A DNA stretch of 64,000 nt from Paracholeplasma vituli (GCF_025446935.1 NZ_JAOEGN010000008.1:1-64000); one strand, 5' to 3'. Shown: positions 35,184-44,162, numbered from the stretch's first letter. The notes: generated from the letters alone by a model not told the origin. Numbers and translations are program-made.

Positions 35184-35209
35184 AAAAAAAAGGATAAGCG
35201 GGCTTATCC
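35184..35209 (-). terminator. Hairpin between rpmA and obg
   Basis: GGATAAG and CTTATCC (35192-35209) form a stem overlapping the rpmA stop, followed on the minus strand by eight T. It should partly terminate, keeping obg expression below that of the ribosomal proteins. Confidence 0.78.
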
Positions 35210-35482
35210 TTCGTAGACTGAAACTTGTTTTTTATCTCTGCCAAGACGTTCGTATTTGACAATGCCGGTTACTTTAGCAAATAAAGTATCGTCACCACCA
35301 CGACCAACGTTGTTACCAGGATGTACTTTTGTTCCGCGTTGACGGTAGATAATTGAACCAGCAGTGCAGAATTGCCCATCTGATAGTTTAGCGCCTAGAC
35401 GTTGAGCTGCTGAATCGCGTCCGTTACGAGAAGAGCCCGTGCCTTTTTTCGATGCGAATAACTGAATGTTTAATTGTAACAT
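35204..35482 (-). CDS. rpmA: Ribosomal protein bL27 precursor
   Basis: bL27 sits at the peptidyl-transferase centre. The 92-residue product begins [18 protein letters not shown], the Firmicutes-type N-terminal extension that is cut between LF and ASKKG by the protease Prp. The prp gene is directly upstream (1-base gap). The core contains [25 protein letters not shown]. Confidence 0.98.
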   Translation of the reverse strand: MLQLNIQLFASKKGTGSSRNGRDSAAQRLGAKLSDGQFCTAGSIIYRQRGTKVHPGNNVGRGGDDTLFAKVTGIVKYERLGRDKKQVSVYEG

Positions 35483-35483
35483 G

Positions 35484-35795
35484 TTATCCCTCCTTTTGGT
35501 GTTTTATATATTTAGGGTATTGTAGTTCGAGTTCATTGAGCGTTTCGCTTAAGTTGATTAAGACTTGCTCAAGGATAGGATTGGATTTTATGACTTTCAA
35601 ATCGAAGAACCCGTCTTCTACTTGAACTGCATAATCTCCGTTAAAGCCCATTCTTTCTAATAAGTTTGCTGAAAGGATGGTCGCTGTAGATACTGCAGCA
35701 CAAACGATGTCTTCGCCATGTTTTTTATAATTGGCATGTCCACTCACACGAATGGATGTGATCGTTTGGTCCTTACACACATGATACTTAATCAT
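35484..35795 (-). CDS. prp: Ribosomal-processing cysteine protease Prp
   Basis: Prp removes the N-terminal extension of bL27. In 103 residues it has the catalytic His and Cys in the typical spacing: [20 protein letters not shown], followed by a hydrophobic helix. It lies between rplU and rpmA as in Bacillus and Staphylococcus (ysxB). No good ribosome binding site is seen, so translation is probably coupled to rplU, 9 bases upstream. Confidence 0.96.
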   Translation of the reverse strand: MIKYHVCKDQTITSIRVSGHANYKKHGEDIVCAAVSTATILSANLLERMGFNGDYAVQVEDGFFDLKVIKSNPILEQVLINLSETLNELELQYPKYIKHQKEG

Positions 35796-35804
35796 ATGTT
35801 GTTA

Positions 35805-36113
35805 TTATGCGTTGATGGATTCAACGACTAGTTTAGTATAGCTTTGTCTGTGACCTTGTTTGCGTCTGTAGTCTTTTTTAGGTCTATACTTGAAGACAAT
35901 AATCTTCTTGCCTCTACCTTGCTTAACTACTTTAGCTGTAACAGATGCGCCATTTACCAATGGATTACCAACGATTGTTGATTCACCACCGATGAGTAAA
36001 ACTTCATTAAAGGTAACAACTTCGTCTGCTTGAGCGTCTAGTTTTTCAACGTAGATTTCTTGACCCACTTCAACTTTGATTTGTTTACCACCAGTTTTAA
36101 TCATTGCGTACAT
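35805..36113 (-). CDS. rplU: Ribosomal protein bL21
   Basis: The 102-residue protein is complete: [25 protein letters not shown] at the start and the conserved [19 protein letters not shown] tail that contacts 23S rRNA. It heads the rplU-prp-rpmA-obg operon behind a strong promoter and a structured leader. Confidence 0.98.
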   Translation of the reverse strand: MYAMIKTGGKQIKVEVGQEIYVEKLDAQADEVVTFNEVLLIGGESTIVGNPLVNGASVTAKVVKQGRGKKIIVFKYRPKKDYRRKQGHRQSYTKLVVESINA

Positions 36114-36215
36114 TACAAATACACCTCCTTATTATGTTATGAAGACTCACTATCTGAGGTAATGGGTAAACCCATCTTTGAGACCTGTTCTATGTGGTAT
36201 TCTTTGCAACGCTAC
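36114..36215 (-). promoter_or_regulatory. Structured 5' leader of rplU, possible L21 leader
   Basis: About 95 bases lie between the expected transcription start and rplU. They hold a hairpin ATGGGT/ACCCAT (36162-36175) flanked by purine-rich arms and then AGGAGGTG. Bacillota rplU genes often carry the L21 leader, thought to bind L21 for feedback control. I recognise position and hairpin but cannot confirm the consensus without a covariance model. Confidence 0.42.
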
Positions 36216-36216
36216 T

Positions 36217-36245
36217 ATTTTACCTTAGTTATTAACTAATGTCAA
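36217..36245 (-). promoter_or_regulatory. Strong sigma-A promoter of rplU
   Basis: TTGACA (36240-36245), a 17-base spacer and TAAAAT (36217-36222) on the minus strand. Confidence 0.85.
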
Positions 36246-36263
36246 TCGGAACTCTCAATATTC

Positions 36264-37262
36264 TTAAAAATCTGTCGATTCATCTTCTTTATTGCGTTTA
36301 AACATATCGAAGAACTTTTGAGGGAAATGAATAATTGAATCTTTGACAACAATAGGAATCATTTTCAACGATTCCATAAAAGCACCTTTTTGAATGGCTT
36401 TGCGGCTAAGTTCTTTGCTGTCAGCAAATAGATATTTACGCGTAACAACGCCAATTCGAATGGTTAGTAAACCATTAGTAATACCTTGTGCTACAGAAGA
36501 CATAACTGGTTTAATAAGCGGTATTTCTCCAAGCATATTAGCAGTTGAGGTTGGTAATATATCGTTTAAATTGATATTTTCTAATCCTTCAGCAATCAGT
36601 GCTGTTGTAAATACGTTAATTGTTAATTTAGCAAGATTCTTGTAACTCGGTCTGAATCCACACATTTGTACCAATTCTTTAATCATACGAATATTCACAA
36701 CAACAACTGTGAATAAATCAAGGCGACCATTTTGTGAAATCGCGGTTGAAATCAATACCGTTTTCGCATGTCTCATGATGACTTTATTCATCTTCTTTTT
36801 CATGGTCGAACTGTAAATCTCATTCAATACTTTTTGAAGTGCTTCCGGATCATCAATCGCTTCTTTAAGCTTCTCTTTCTCTGTTTGCGAAATTTCATCA
36901 CGATCTAATAAATTTTTAGATACACGTTTGTATGTGAGATATCTTCTACGTGTTGGTTTATTGTCCATTACTGTTTCGATAGAAAAGGCTGGGGATACCA
37001 AAATGATTCGTACAGGGTTAATGACGAGTAGGTAGGTTAATAGGAATGCGACAACATAAAACCCATAGGCTACGTACTCATGGATGTTGGCTAGGCGTTC
37101 CCCAATATCAATAATCGAGGATATTAAGATGAGTAAAAATAAAATGATGACACCAAATGCAATCGCTACCCAAAATCTCGTACTTCCTGATGGCTTTTGT
37201 CTTGGTTCTTTCACTTCAGTTTCGGTTTCAATCATGAGTGGTTCTTTTGATTCTTTTGCCAT
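36264..37262 (-). CDS. DUF697/YcjF-like membrane protein
   Basis: The 332-residue protein has an acidic N-terminus, two membrane segments at about residues 30-52 and 65-88, a charged helical middle (DEISQTEKEKLKEAIDDPEALQKVL), and a C-terminal half that follows DUF697: ISQNGRLDLFTVVVVNIRMIKELVQMCGF...SYKNLAKLTINVFTTALIAEGLE. DUF697 proteins are often partners or fusions of Era-like GTPases; no such GTPase is adjacent. It lies between radC and rplU, where Bacillus has mreBCD and minCD. Role unknown, possibly stress or membrane related. Confidence 0.75.
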   Translation of the reverse strand: MAKESKEPLMIETETEVKEPRQKPSGSTRFWVAIAFGVIILFLLILISSIIDIGERLANIHEYVAYGFYVVAFLLTYLLVINPVRIILVSPAFSIETVMDNKPTRRRYLTYKRVSKNLLDRDEISQTEKEKLKEAIDDPEALQKVLNEIYSSTMKKKMNKVIMRHAKTVLISTAISQNGRLDLFTVVVVNIRMIKELVQMCGFRPSYKNLAKLTINVFTTALIAEGLENINLNDILPTSTANMLGEIPLIKPVMSSVAQGITNGLLTIRIGVVTRKYLFADSKELSRKAIQKGAFMESLKMIPIVVKDSIIHFPQKFFDMFKRNKEDESTDF

Positions 37263-37296
37263 ATTTTCACATCCTTGTTACTATTATATAACAAAT

Positions 37297-37983
37297 CTAA
37301 TCAAAATGATATTTACGATTTTCTTTAATCGAATAACACTGCTTATAGCCCATCACGACATGATCAATCACCATTACACCCATAATTTTGGCAGACTGTT
37401 CAAGCAGTTCTGTGGCTTTATAATCGGCTAAAGATGGGGTAGAGTCCCCACTGGGGTGGTTGTGTACAAATATCACCGATGCTGCAGCCAATTTAACCGC
37501 ATGCTGAAACACTTCGCGTGGGTGAATATTCGATTGATTGAGTGTACCGATATAAAGCCGTTTGGTTGCGATTATTTGATTTTTCATATCTAAATATAGA
37601 GTATAAAAGTGTTCTTGCTCGAGATGACTTAATCTGTGTTTCATATGACTATAGATATCTTTTGTGGCTGCAATTTGAATTCTTTTTTCTTCGTGATTTT
37701 TAGTTATTCGTTTAGAAAGTTCAAGAGCTGCTAAAACTGTACAGGCTTTTGCAGTTCCAATACCAGGCATTTGAATCCATTCTTGAAAACTCACTTTCTC
37801 GAGTTCCTTCAATTGGTCAAAACGGTGTAATACCGATTTTGATAGTTCAATTACAGACTGAGATTTTGTCCCTGTATGGAATAGAATCGCCAAAAGTTCA
37901 TAATTTGACAATGCTTCCACTCCAAGTTCAATTAAACGTTCACGGGGTTTATCATCTGACATCATTTCTTTAATCATTAACAT
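37297..37983 (-). CDS. radC: RadC family (JAMM/MPN+) protein
   Basis: RadC proteins combine a helix-hairpin-helix (here MPGIGTAKACTVLAALELS) with a zinc-dependent JAMM domain. The metal motif is complete: an upstream Glu in QEHFYTLYLD and FVHNHPSGDSTPSLAD, with His-x-His and Asp. Its role in DNA repair is doubtful, though the family name persists. ATG 37983 (MLMIKEM) has GAGGTG upstream; the longer frame to 38010 is not needed. The result is 228 residues, normal for the family. Confidence 0.94.
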   Translation of the reverse strand: MLMIKEMMSDDKPRERLIELGVEALSNYELLAILFHTGTKSQSVIELSKSVLHRFDQLKELEKVSFQEWIQMPGIGTAKACTVLAALELSKRITKNHEEKRIQIAATKDIYSHMKHRLSHLEQEHFYTLYLDMKNQIIATKRLYIGTLNQSNIHPREVFQHAVKLAAASVIFVHNHPSGDSTPSLADYKATELLEQSAKIMGVMVIDHVVMGYKQCYSIKENRKYHFD

Positions 37984-38020
37984 CCTATCACCTCTTTTAA
38001 TACATACCATTACAGCCCTT

Positions 38021-38052
38021 AAAAAAAGAAAAGACCCTGCTTATGCAAGGTC
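38021..38052 (-). terminator. Terminator of the valS-folC operon
   Basis: GACCCTGC (38033-38040) and GCAAGGTC (38045-38052) pair with one mismatch around TTAT; on the minus strand TTTTCTTTTTTT follows. It covers the folC stop codon. Confidence 0.75.
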
Positions 38053-39306
38053 AAATCGTTCGATTAAATATGGTCTTATGTAGGATACAAAATATAAAGA
38101 GCCTGTGATGATTATGACATCATCTGATGTTGCATCACTTAAAATAGATTCGAAAGCTTCTTTTGGATTCTCGATGGCTTTCTTGTTTTTGTGATGGGTT
38201 TGTTCTAGCAAAATAGACAGCTCAGCGGTACGTTTATAATCAAAGTGGGTTAAAGTCACACTATCCGAAATACTCGAAACACGATTTAACATGATTTCGG
38301 TTTCTTTATCCGACATCGCACAGAATAAACTGTGGATGTGCCTATTTGGATACATGGATTCTATACTTTTACATAACGCTTCAATACCATGACGATTATG
38401 TGCCCCATCGAGGATGACAACAGGATGTTTACTAAATACTTCAAAACGGCCAGGCCACGCGGTTTCATGGATACCTTCTTTGATCATTCGAATCGGGGTT
38501 TTAGGAAATAAATAATTCACAACTGAAATCGCTAAAGTAGCATTTTTGGCTTGATATAAACCTTGTAAACGCGGTTGATAATAATGGTATTCATAAATGA
38601 ATTCAAGTGGTTCATTGGATTCAATCACATAGTGTTTATCTGTAATTGAAATTAATGGTGCATTTAAAGATTTACATGTCGCTTCAAATTGAGGAATTAA
38701 TGCCTCATCCACGCTTGTGAAAAGTGGGATATTCGGTTTGACAATCCCCAATTTATTGAATGCAATCGACTCTAAAGTATTGCCAAGTTGTTGCATATGA
38801 TCAAATCCAATGTTTGTGATAACTGACGCAATTGGGTTACAAATATTGGTAGCATCTAGTAATCCACCTAACCCCACTTCAAGGACCACTAAATCGACTT
38901 TTTGATCTTTAAAGTATTTAAAAGCAATCAATGTCACCAATTCGAAGAAAGAGAGCGTTTCACCGTAACTTTGATGGAATGTCTCGTTGAAATCGTGTAT
39001 TTCATTGATATAAACCAATAAATCCGCATCCGGAATCATTTCTAGGTTCACCTGGATGCGTTCATTGAACTTGAGAATGTAGGGACTGGTATAAGTCCCT
39101 ACTTTCATCTGTTTACTTAGAATGGTCGATAGATAGCTCACCACAGACCCTTTTCCATTAGTACCTCCGACATGGATGATTTTATAAGCATCCTGAGGAT
39201 TTCCTAAGGCTAGAGCTGCTGCGCGCATTCGGTTTAAATCGGTTTTAGGTTTGAACTTAACTTGGTGTTCAATCCAAGCGATTGCTTCAACGATGTCTTT
39301 AAACAT
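38041..39306 (-). CDS. folC: Folylpolyglutamate synthase/dihydrofolate synthase
   Basis: FolC adds glutamate residues to folates with ATP. The 421-residue protein has the Mur-ligase fold with P-loop GGTNGKGSVVSYL near residue 47, the omega-loop TSPYILKFNERIQVN, EVGLGGLLDATN and the C-terminal VILDGAHNRHG. It starts 1 base after the valS stop without its own good ribosome binding site. In Bacillus valS-folC is also one operon. Bifunctionality cannot be read from sequence. Confidence 0.96.
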   Translation of the reverse strand: MFKDIVEAIAWIEHQVKFKPKTDLNRMRAAALALGNPQDAYKIIHVGGTNGKGSVVSYLSTILSKQMKVGTYTSPYILKFNERIQVNLEMIPDADLLVYINEIHDFNETFHQSYGETLSFFELVTLIAFKYFKDQKVDLVVLEVGLGGLLDATNICNPIASVITNIGFDHMQQLGNTLESIAFNKLGIVKPNIPLFTSVDEALIPQFEATCKSLNAPLISITDKHYVIESNEPLEFIYEYHYYQPRLQGLYQAKNATLAISVVNYLFPKTPIRMIKEGIHETAWPGRFEVFSKHPVVILDGAHNRHGIEALCKSIESMYPNRHIHSLFCAMSDKETEIMLNRVSSISDSVTLTHFDYKRTAELSILLEQTHHKNKKAIENPKEAFESILSDATSDDVIIITGSLYFVSYIRPYLIERFDLA

Positions 39307-39307
39307 A

Positions 39308-41866
39308 TTAGCCCAATTTCTTCATCAAGGCGTCGTATTGTGCTTGATAATTTGCCATTTTGGCTTGTTCTTCTGCTACTTTTTCAGGTTTTGCACGTTG
39401 AATAAAGTTTGGATTTTGAAGCATTTGTTTGACACGTTCTAGTTCTTTAGTTAACGTTGATAATTCTTTTTCAAGTTTTGCTTTTTCTTCAGATTCACTG
39501 ATGATATCGCTCTTTAAGACGTAGAGTTCATAACCGGTACCAGCTAATAAAATGGTTTCAGCCGTTATGGTTTCCTTTTTAGAAATGATCAACTCTTGTG
39601 TTCTTAAGAAATGACTGAACATAGCCTTTTCGTTGTTTAAGAATGCTAAGTTGCTGATTACTTCAATGGTTAATGGTTTCGAAGGAATGATTTGCATCTC
39701 TTGTCGAAGTTGTCTGACTTTCGTAACCATTTCGAATAACACATTCACTTCTTTAATTGTGGATTCGAATGTGTAGTTTTGATCCTCTGGCCACGAAGCT
39801 ATCATGATTGAGTCTTCACCTGTTAAGTTTTGATATAGACGTTCGGTAACAAACGGCATAAATGGATGTAAGAGTTTAAGGATTTGCTTAATGACATAGA
39901 GTAATACACGTTGGGTGTTTTCTTTACGTTCGTCTTTGAGGGTGACTTTCGCAATCTCAACATACCAACTCGCGAATTCGTCCCAAATGAAGTTATAAAG
40001 CGTTCTAGAAACTTCACCAAACTCATACTTATCATAGTTTTGATCTACTTCATGAATCACTTCATTTAAGCGTGTAAGAATCCATTTATCATAAATAGAT
40101 AATGATTCCATCTCGAAATCATCACGTTTTTCATCAATATTCATGTCAATGAAACGGACGATGTTCCATAATTTATTGATAAAGTTCCAGGAAGATGAGA
40201 CTTTTTCGGTTTCATATCGTAAGTCTTGTCCTGGGGCTGCATTGGTAGATAAGAAATAACGTAATGCATCTGTACCATACGTTTCAGATACATCCATAGG
40301 GTCCACACCATTGCCTAAAGACTTCGACATTTTACGGCCTTGCTCATCGCGAACTAGACCATGCATTAGGACATCTTTGAATGGCGATTGTCCTGTAAAT
40401 TCAACCCCCTGGAAAATCATACGTGCAACCCAGAAGAAAATGATGTCATAACCAGTAACTAAGACATTAGTTGGGTAGTAACGCTTCAAATCATCCGTAT
40501 TTTCTGGCCAACCTAAGGTAGAAAACGGCCAAAGCGCACTGCTAAACCAAGTGTCTAAAACGTCTTCATCTTGACGGTAGTCAGAGCCTGGTTGTGTAAC
40601 AGAGACAACCACTTCATCCCCTTTATACCAAACCGGAATACGGTGACCCCACCATAATTGACGGGAGATGCACCAGTCTTCGATGTTTTCTAACCAGTTT
40701 AAGTATACTTTTTCAAAACGTTTTGGTACGAATTCAGTATCACTCTTCTCAATCGCTTGTTTTACGAGTGGTCCCATCTTAACAAACCATTGTAAAGATA
40801 ATCTAGGTTCAACAACAACACCAGTACGTTCGGAGTGGCCAACATTATTGACATAGTCCTCGATTTTTTCGACTAAATTATGAGTCTCTAAATCCTTAAC
40901 CAATTGCTTTCGACATTCAAAGCGTTCTAAGCCTTCGTACTTAAATGCCATCGCGTTCATATGGCCATCTTCAGTCATACATAATGGCATCGCTAAGCCA
41001 TGACGTTTACCGACTTCAAAGTCATTTGGGTCGTGCGCAGGGGTAACTTTAACGACCCCAGTACCAAAACTCATATCAACATAATCGTCTGCGATAATCG
41101 GAATCTCTACTTTTGTATTTGGAATGTATACTTTTTTACCGATAAATGATTTATAACGTGCATCTTCAGGATGAACCATGAGTGCTTGGTCAGCAAACAT
41201 CGTTTCAGGACGGGTGGTTGCGATAACCATATATCCACTGCCATCAACGAGTGGGTATCTAAAATAGAAGAGTTTGCTCTTGGTTTCGACAAATTCAACT
41301 TCAATGTTTGAAAGTGCAGTCTTTGCTTCAACGTCCCAGTTAATGATTCGGTTACCGCGGTAAATTAAACCTTTATTATAGAGTTCAATAAATACAGTTT
41401 GAACCGCTTCAGATAGTTTTTCATCTAAAGTAAAACGTTCTCTGGAATAGTCTAAAGAAAGACCTAAAACAGCCCATTGACGCTTAATATGACCTGCATA
41501 TTCATCTTTCCAAGCCCAAGCCTGTTCTAAGAATTTTTCTCTGCCGATATCGTATCGTGAAACACCCATTTTCTTTAAACGTTCATCGACTTTCGCTTGA
41601 GTAGCGATACCAGCGTGGTCCATCCCCGGTAAGAACAAAGCGTCATAACCTTGCATACGTTTACGTCTAATGATGATATCTTGCAAAGTGCCATCCCAAG
41701 CATGACCAAGGTGCAGTTTACCCGTGACATTTGGTGGTGGAATCACAATACAAAACGGTCTTTGTTTTTCTCCTGTTGCTTTAAAATAGCCCTTATCGAG
41801 CCAATATTGATATAAATCGGTTTCTACCGCTTTATGATCGTATTTTGTGTCTAGTGTTGTTGCCAT
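39308..41866 (-). CDS. valS: Valyl-tRNA synthetase
   Basis: ValRS is a class I synthetase with editing. The 852-residue protein is complete: HIGH-type motif PPPNVTGKLHLGHAW at the start, editing domain around TTRPETMFADQAL, GWPENTDDL, the KMSKS motif GRKMSKSLGN near residue 520, an anticodon-binding domain and a C-terminal coiled coil (EKAKLEKELSTLTKELERVKQML). AAGGAG lies 12 bases before the ATG within the acetyltransferase gene. A T-box leader upstream controls the operon. Confidence 0.98.
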   Translation of the reverse strand: MATTLDTKYDHKAVETDLYQYWLDKGYFKATGEKQRPFCIVIPPPNVTGKLHLGHAWDGTLQDIIIRRKRMQGYDALFLPGMDHAGIATQAKVDERLKKMGVSRYDIGREKFLEQAWAWKDEYAGHIKRQWAVLGLSLDYSRERFTLDEKLSEAVQTVFIELYNKGLIYRGNRIINWDVEAKTALSNIEVEFVETKSKLFYFRYPLVDGSGYMVIATTRPETMFADQALMVHPEDARYKSFIGKKVYIPNTKVEIPIIADDYVDMSFGTGVVKVTPAHDPNDFEVGKRHGLAMPLCMTEDGHMNAMAFKYEGLERFECRKQLVKDLETHNLVEKIEDYVNNVGHSERTGVVVEPRLSLQWFVKMGPLVKQAIEKSDTEFVPKRFEKVYLNWLENIEDWCISRQLWWGHRIPVWYKGDEVVVSVTQPGSDYRQDEDVLDTWFSSALWPFSTLGWPENTDDLKRYYPTNVLVTGYDIIFFWVARMIFQGVEFTGQSPFKDVLMHGLVRDEQGRKMSKSLGNGVDPMDVSETYGTDALRYFLSTNAAPGQDLRYETEKVSSSWNFINKLWNIVRFIDMNIDEKRDDFEMESLSIYDKWILTRLNEVIHEVDQNYDKYEFGEVSRTLYNFIWDEFASWYVEIAKVTLKDERKENTQRVLLYVIKQILKLLHPFMPFVTERLYQNLTGEDSIMIASWPEDQNYTFESTIKEVNVLFEMVTKVRQLRQEMQIIPSKPLTIEVISNLAFLNNEKAMFSHFLRTQELIISKKETITAETILLAGTGYELYVLKSDIISESEEKAKLEKELSTLTKELERVKQMLQNPNFIQRAKPEKVAEEQAKMANYQAQYDALMKKLG

Positions 41867-42405
41867 AATAGTTGGTTCTCCTTATACATCGTTTTGGTTA
41901 TTTCATATTCAGCCACACGCATGTTCACTGCGATGCCAAACAACTTAAATTCTTTGATTGCTTCATTTTGAAACACAAATCCGCACTTTTCAATAACACG
42001 CTTACTGGGGTGATTTTCAATAAAGTGCCCACAACGGATGGTTTGTAAATCCGTTTGTTCAAATCCATAGAGAATGATAGCTAAAGCAGCTTCTGTCATG
42101 AGACCCTGGTTATGATACTTCGGGTGTAAAACATACCCTAAGGATTTTGTTTCTGCGCCTAAATCTCCTTCAGCATGAAGTCCAATCGTTCCAATTAAGG
42201 TATCCTCACCTTTAAGTGTTATACCCCAAACTTCATTTGAATGCAGCATGTTTTGAATGACGTGGAGTGACTCCTCTACTGTTTTATGGGGTGTCCAGCC
42301 TGCTTTAGGTCCCACTTCATCCAATTTAGCATAATCATACATCGCTTTAGCATCCTCCAGCACTAGTGGTCGTAAAACGAGTCGCTTCGTTACAATACGG
42401 TCCAA
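41851..42405 (-). CDS. GNAT acetyltransferase, RimJ/RimL-like, in the valS operon
   Basis: The 184-residue protein starts with TTG at 42405 behind AAGGGGA and looks like a RimJ/RimL-type GNAT: TKRLVLRPLVLEDAKAMYDYAK, then a central strand and the acetyl-CoA loop GYVLHPKYHNQGLMTEAALAI, and ENHPSKRVIEKCGF near the end. Such enzymes acetylate N-termini, amino groups or small molecules. It is the first gene behind the T-box and overlaps valS by 16 bases, so it is made when charged tRNA-Val is scarce. A link with valine or tRNA metabolism is inferred from that alone. Confidence 0.85.
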   Translation of the reverse strand: MDRIVTKRLVLRPLVLEDAKAMYDYAKLDEVGPKAGWTPHKTVEESLHVIQNMLHSNEVWGITLKGEDTLIGTIGLHAEGDLGAETKSLGYVLHPKYHNQGLMTEAALAIILYGFEQTDLQTIRCGHFIENHPSKRVIEKCGFVFQNEAIKEFKLFGIAVNMRVAEYEITKTMYKENQLLWQQH

Positions 42406-42421
42406 AATATCATCCCCTTAC

Positions 42422-42459
42422 AAAAGAAAAAGTCCCTAAGAATTTGCATTCTTAAGGAC
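42422..42459 (-). terminator. T-box terminator hairpin
   Basis: GTCCCTAAGAAT (42432-42443) pairs with ATTCTTAAGGAC (42448-42459) with one wobble, followed on the minus strand by TTTTTCTTTT. It competes with the antiterminator containing the T-box sequence. Confidence 0.9.
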
Positions 42460-42660
42460 GAATCATCGTGGTACCACCTTAATTCTACCCCTACTGGAGT
42501 AGCACTTCATTACCGATAACGGGGGTCATCCGAATTGAGCTACTTTGCTTTCACTCAATTAACTCCTGGGCTACCTTCAAAGATTCACTGCAGATTTTTC
42601 ACCAACCAATCTGTCTCTATTCACGTGGTTATCTTTTACTCTTCCCATTCTTCGTTTGTT
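42422..42660 (-). promoter_or_regulatory. T-box leader (valine) of the GNAT-valS-folC operon
   Basis: The minus strand carries the conserved T-box AAGGTGGTACCACG (42467-42480), a Stem I with TGGG/CCCA base and apical GGTTGGTGA, and the terminator downstream. The specifier loop holds GAAGGTAGCCC; the triplet GTA (42572-42574), a valine codon, fits the downstream gene, although an alternative phase would read GGT. The T-box TGGT pairs with an ACCA 3' end, as in tRNA-Val. Uncharged tRNA-Val should favour the antiterminator and turn on the operon. Confidence 0.92.
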
Positions 42661-42662
42661 TA

Positions 42663-42691
42663 ATTGTAGCACATTACTTTAGGCTTGTAAA
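42663..42691 (-). promoter_or_regulatory. Sigma-A promoter of the T-box operon
   Basis: TTTACA (42686-42691), 17 bases and TACAAT (42663-42668) on the minus strand, just before the leader and close to the degV stop. Confidence 0.75.
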
Positions 42692-42696
42692 TGGTC

Positions 42697-43548
42697 TTAA
42701 GCTTTAAGGATATATAAAATCCCAATCGTACCTTTACCACAATGTGTCGAGATTACACAGCCAGCTTGGGTTTCAATTAACTGTTTAGGCATACCCATAG
42801 TTTGTAATTTTTCAAGCATATAAGCCGCTGACTTATCCGCTAGTGAGTGGGTCACCATCACGTAATCTAAATCGATTTGATCGTATAAGGATTGATAATC
42901 TTCTAGCATAACATCTAGTGCTCGTGTCATTTTACCAATGGCCTTCTTATATACATCGAGTTTTCCATTGTTTACTTGAATAATCGGTTTAATTGCGAGT
43001 ACACCACCTAAGAAAGCAGATAATGCTGAGCATCTACCACCTTTGTATAAATAGTCCATCGTTTGGATTGCGAATTGACTTCTGACACGTGGTGTAATGT
43101 CATCTAAGGCTCTTTTGATGCTTAAGGCATCTAAACCTTGATCTCTTAAGTCACAACCTTTTAAAACAACTAAACCAACGCCTGAGGATAGGTTATTGGA
43201 ATCGACAATGTGGATACGTTCAGAATCGACCATATCTTTTGCAATCAAAGCACTTTGATAGGTTCCCGATAATTTTGATCCTATGGTAATACAAACAATG
43301 TCATAGCCTTGTTCAATAAATGGTGTGAATTGATTAACGAACTCACCTGGTGAAACTGCAGATGATTTTGGTAAATAACCAAGTTCATCGACTTTATCAT
43401 ACAATTCAGGGGTTGTTAGGTCGATGCCATCACGGTAACTTAAATCACCGAAATTGACATACAGGGGAACAACGTGGATATGTCTAGATTCAATCAAATC
43501 TTTGCTTAAATCACAGGTTGAATCTGTCATAATGATAACTTTATTCAT
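42697..43548 (-). CDS. DegV family fatty-acid-binding protein
   Basis: The 283-residue protein follows the DegV/FakB type: VIIMTDSTCDLSKDLI at the N-terminus, SAVSPGEFVNQF, ITIGSKLSGTYQSALIAKDMV and the C-terminal TQAGCVISTHCGKGTIGILY. FakB proteins hold a fatty acid while FakA phosphorylates it for lipid synthesis. The longer open frame is rejected because GAGGAGG lies 6 bases before the ATG at 43548. It overlaps ysxC by 8 bases. No FakA is in the window. Confidence 0.9.
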   Translation of the reverse strand: MNKVIIMTDSTCDLSKDLIESRHIHVVPLYVNFGDLSYRDGIDLTTPELYDKVDELGYLPKSSAVSPGEFVNQFTPFIEQGYDIVCITIGSKLSGTYQSALIAKDMVDSERIHIVDSNNLSSGVGLVVLKGCDLRDQGLDALSIKRALDDITPRVRSQFAIQTMDYLYKGGRCSALSAFLGGVLAIKPIIQVNNGKLDVYKKAIGKMTRALDVMLEDYQSLYDQIDLDYVMVTHSLADKSAAYMLEKLQTMGMPKQLIETQAGCVISTHCGKGTIGILYILKA

Positions 43549-44128
43549 GTAAGTCCTCCTCAAATAGGGTATGGATTTTTTCGATGCCGCGTTTAGATTC
43601 ACTAGATGTTGGAATCATTTCGACTTCTGCATCATTTAATTGGGCTTTAATCATTTGAATATTTTTTGAACGTTCACTTTGATTTAACTTATCTTGTTTA
43701 GTGAGTAGAATTGTGACGACATAACCGGCATTTCTAATCGATTGATAAACTTCAATATCGTCTTTTGTTGCACCTACTTTCATGTCAACTAACATGAAAA
43801 TACGCTTTAAAGATTCCCTTGTTTGAATATAGTCTAACAACATCGCTTGGAATTGCGCGATTTGCGTTTGGCTTCTTCTGGCATAGCCATAACCAGGGGC
43901 ATCCACTAAGTAGATTTCATCATTGATGTTAAAAAAATTCATCGTAATAGTTTTACCTGGTTCTGAGGAAGTTCTAGCCAAATTTTTACGATTCACGATC
44001 GCGTTAATCAATGAGCTTTTTCCTACATTGCTTCGGCCTAAAAAAAGGTATTCAGATTTTAAAGGTTCGGGGTAATGGGACGCATTGGTTCCACTTTTAA
44101 CGAACTCTGCACTACGAATTATGTACAT
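43541..44128 (-). CDS. ysxC: Ribosome biogenesis GTPase YsxC/EngB
   Basis: YsxC helps large-subunit assembly. The 195-residue protein has G1 GRSNVGKSSL, switch ARTSSEPGKTITMNFF, G3 DAPGYGYA and G4 LTKQDKLN. It lies downstream of lon as in Bacillus, with an extended -10 promoter between them. Confidence 0.97.
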   Translation of the reverse strand: MYIIRSAEFVKSGTNASHYPEPLKSEYLFLGRSNVGKSSLINAIVNRKNLARTSSEPGKTITMNFFNINDEIYLVDAPGYGYARRSQTQIAQFQAMLLDYIQTRESLKRIFMLVDMKVGATKDDIEVYQSIRNAGYVVTILLTKQDKLNQSERSKNIQMIKAQLNDAEVEMIPTSSESKRGIEKIHTLFEEDLHE

Positions 44129-44153
44129 TTAATAAATCACTCATTTCGAAAAC

Positions 44154-44162
44154 ATTATATCA
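44154..44162 (-). promoter_or_regulatory. Extended -10 promoter of ysxC-degV
   Basis: TGA-TATAAT on the minus strand (TATAAT 44154-44159), 26 bases before the ysxC start, behind the lon terminator. Confidence 0.55.

Noticed and set aside
37281-37290. Possible -10 box before the DUF697 gene
   Set aside because: TATAAT is present but without -35 or TGn extension in very AT-rich DNA; not strong enough to list.
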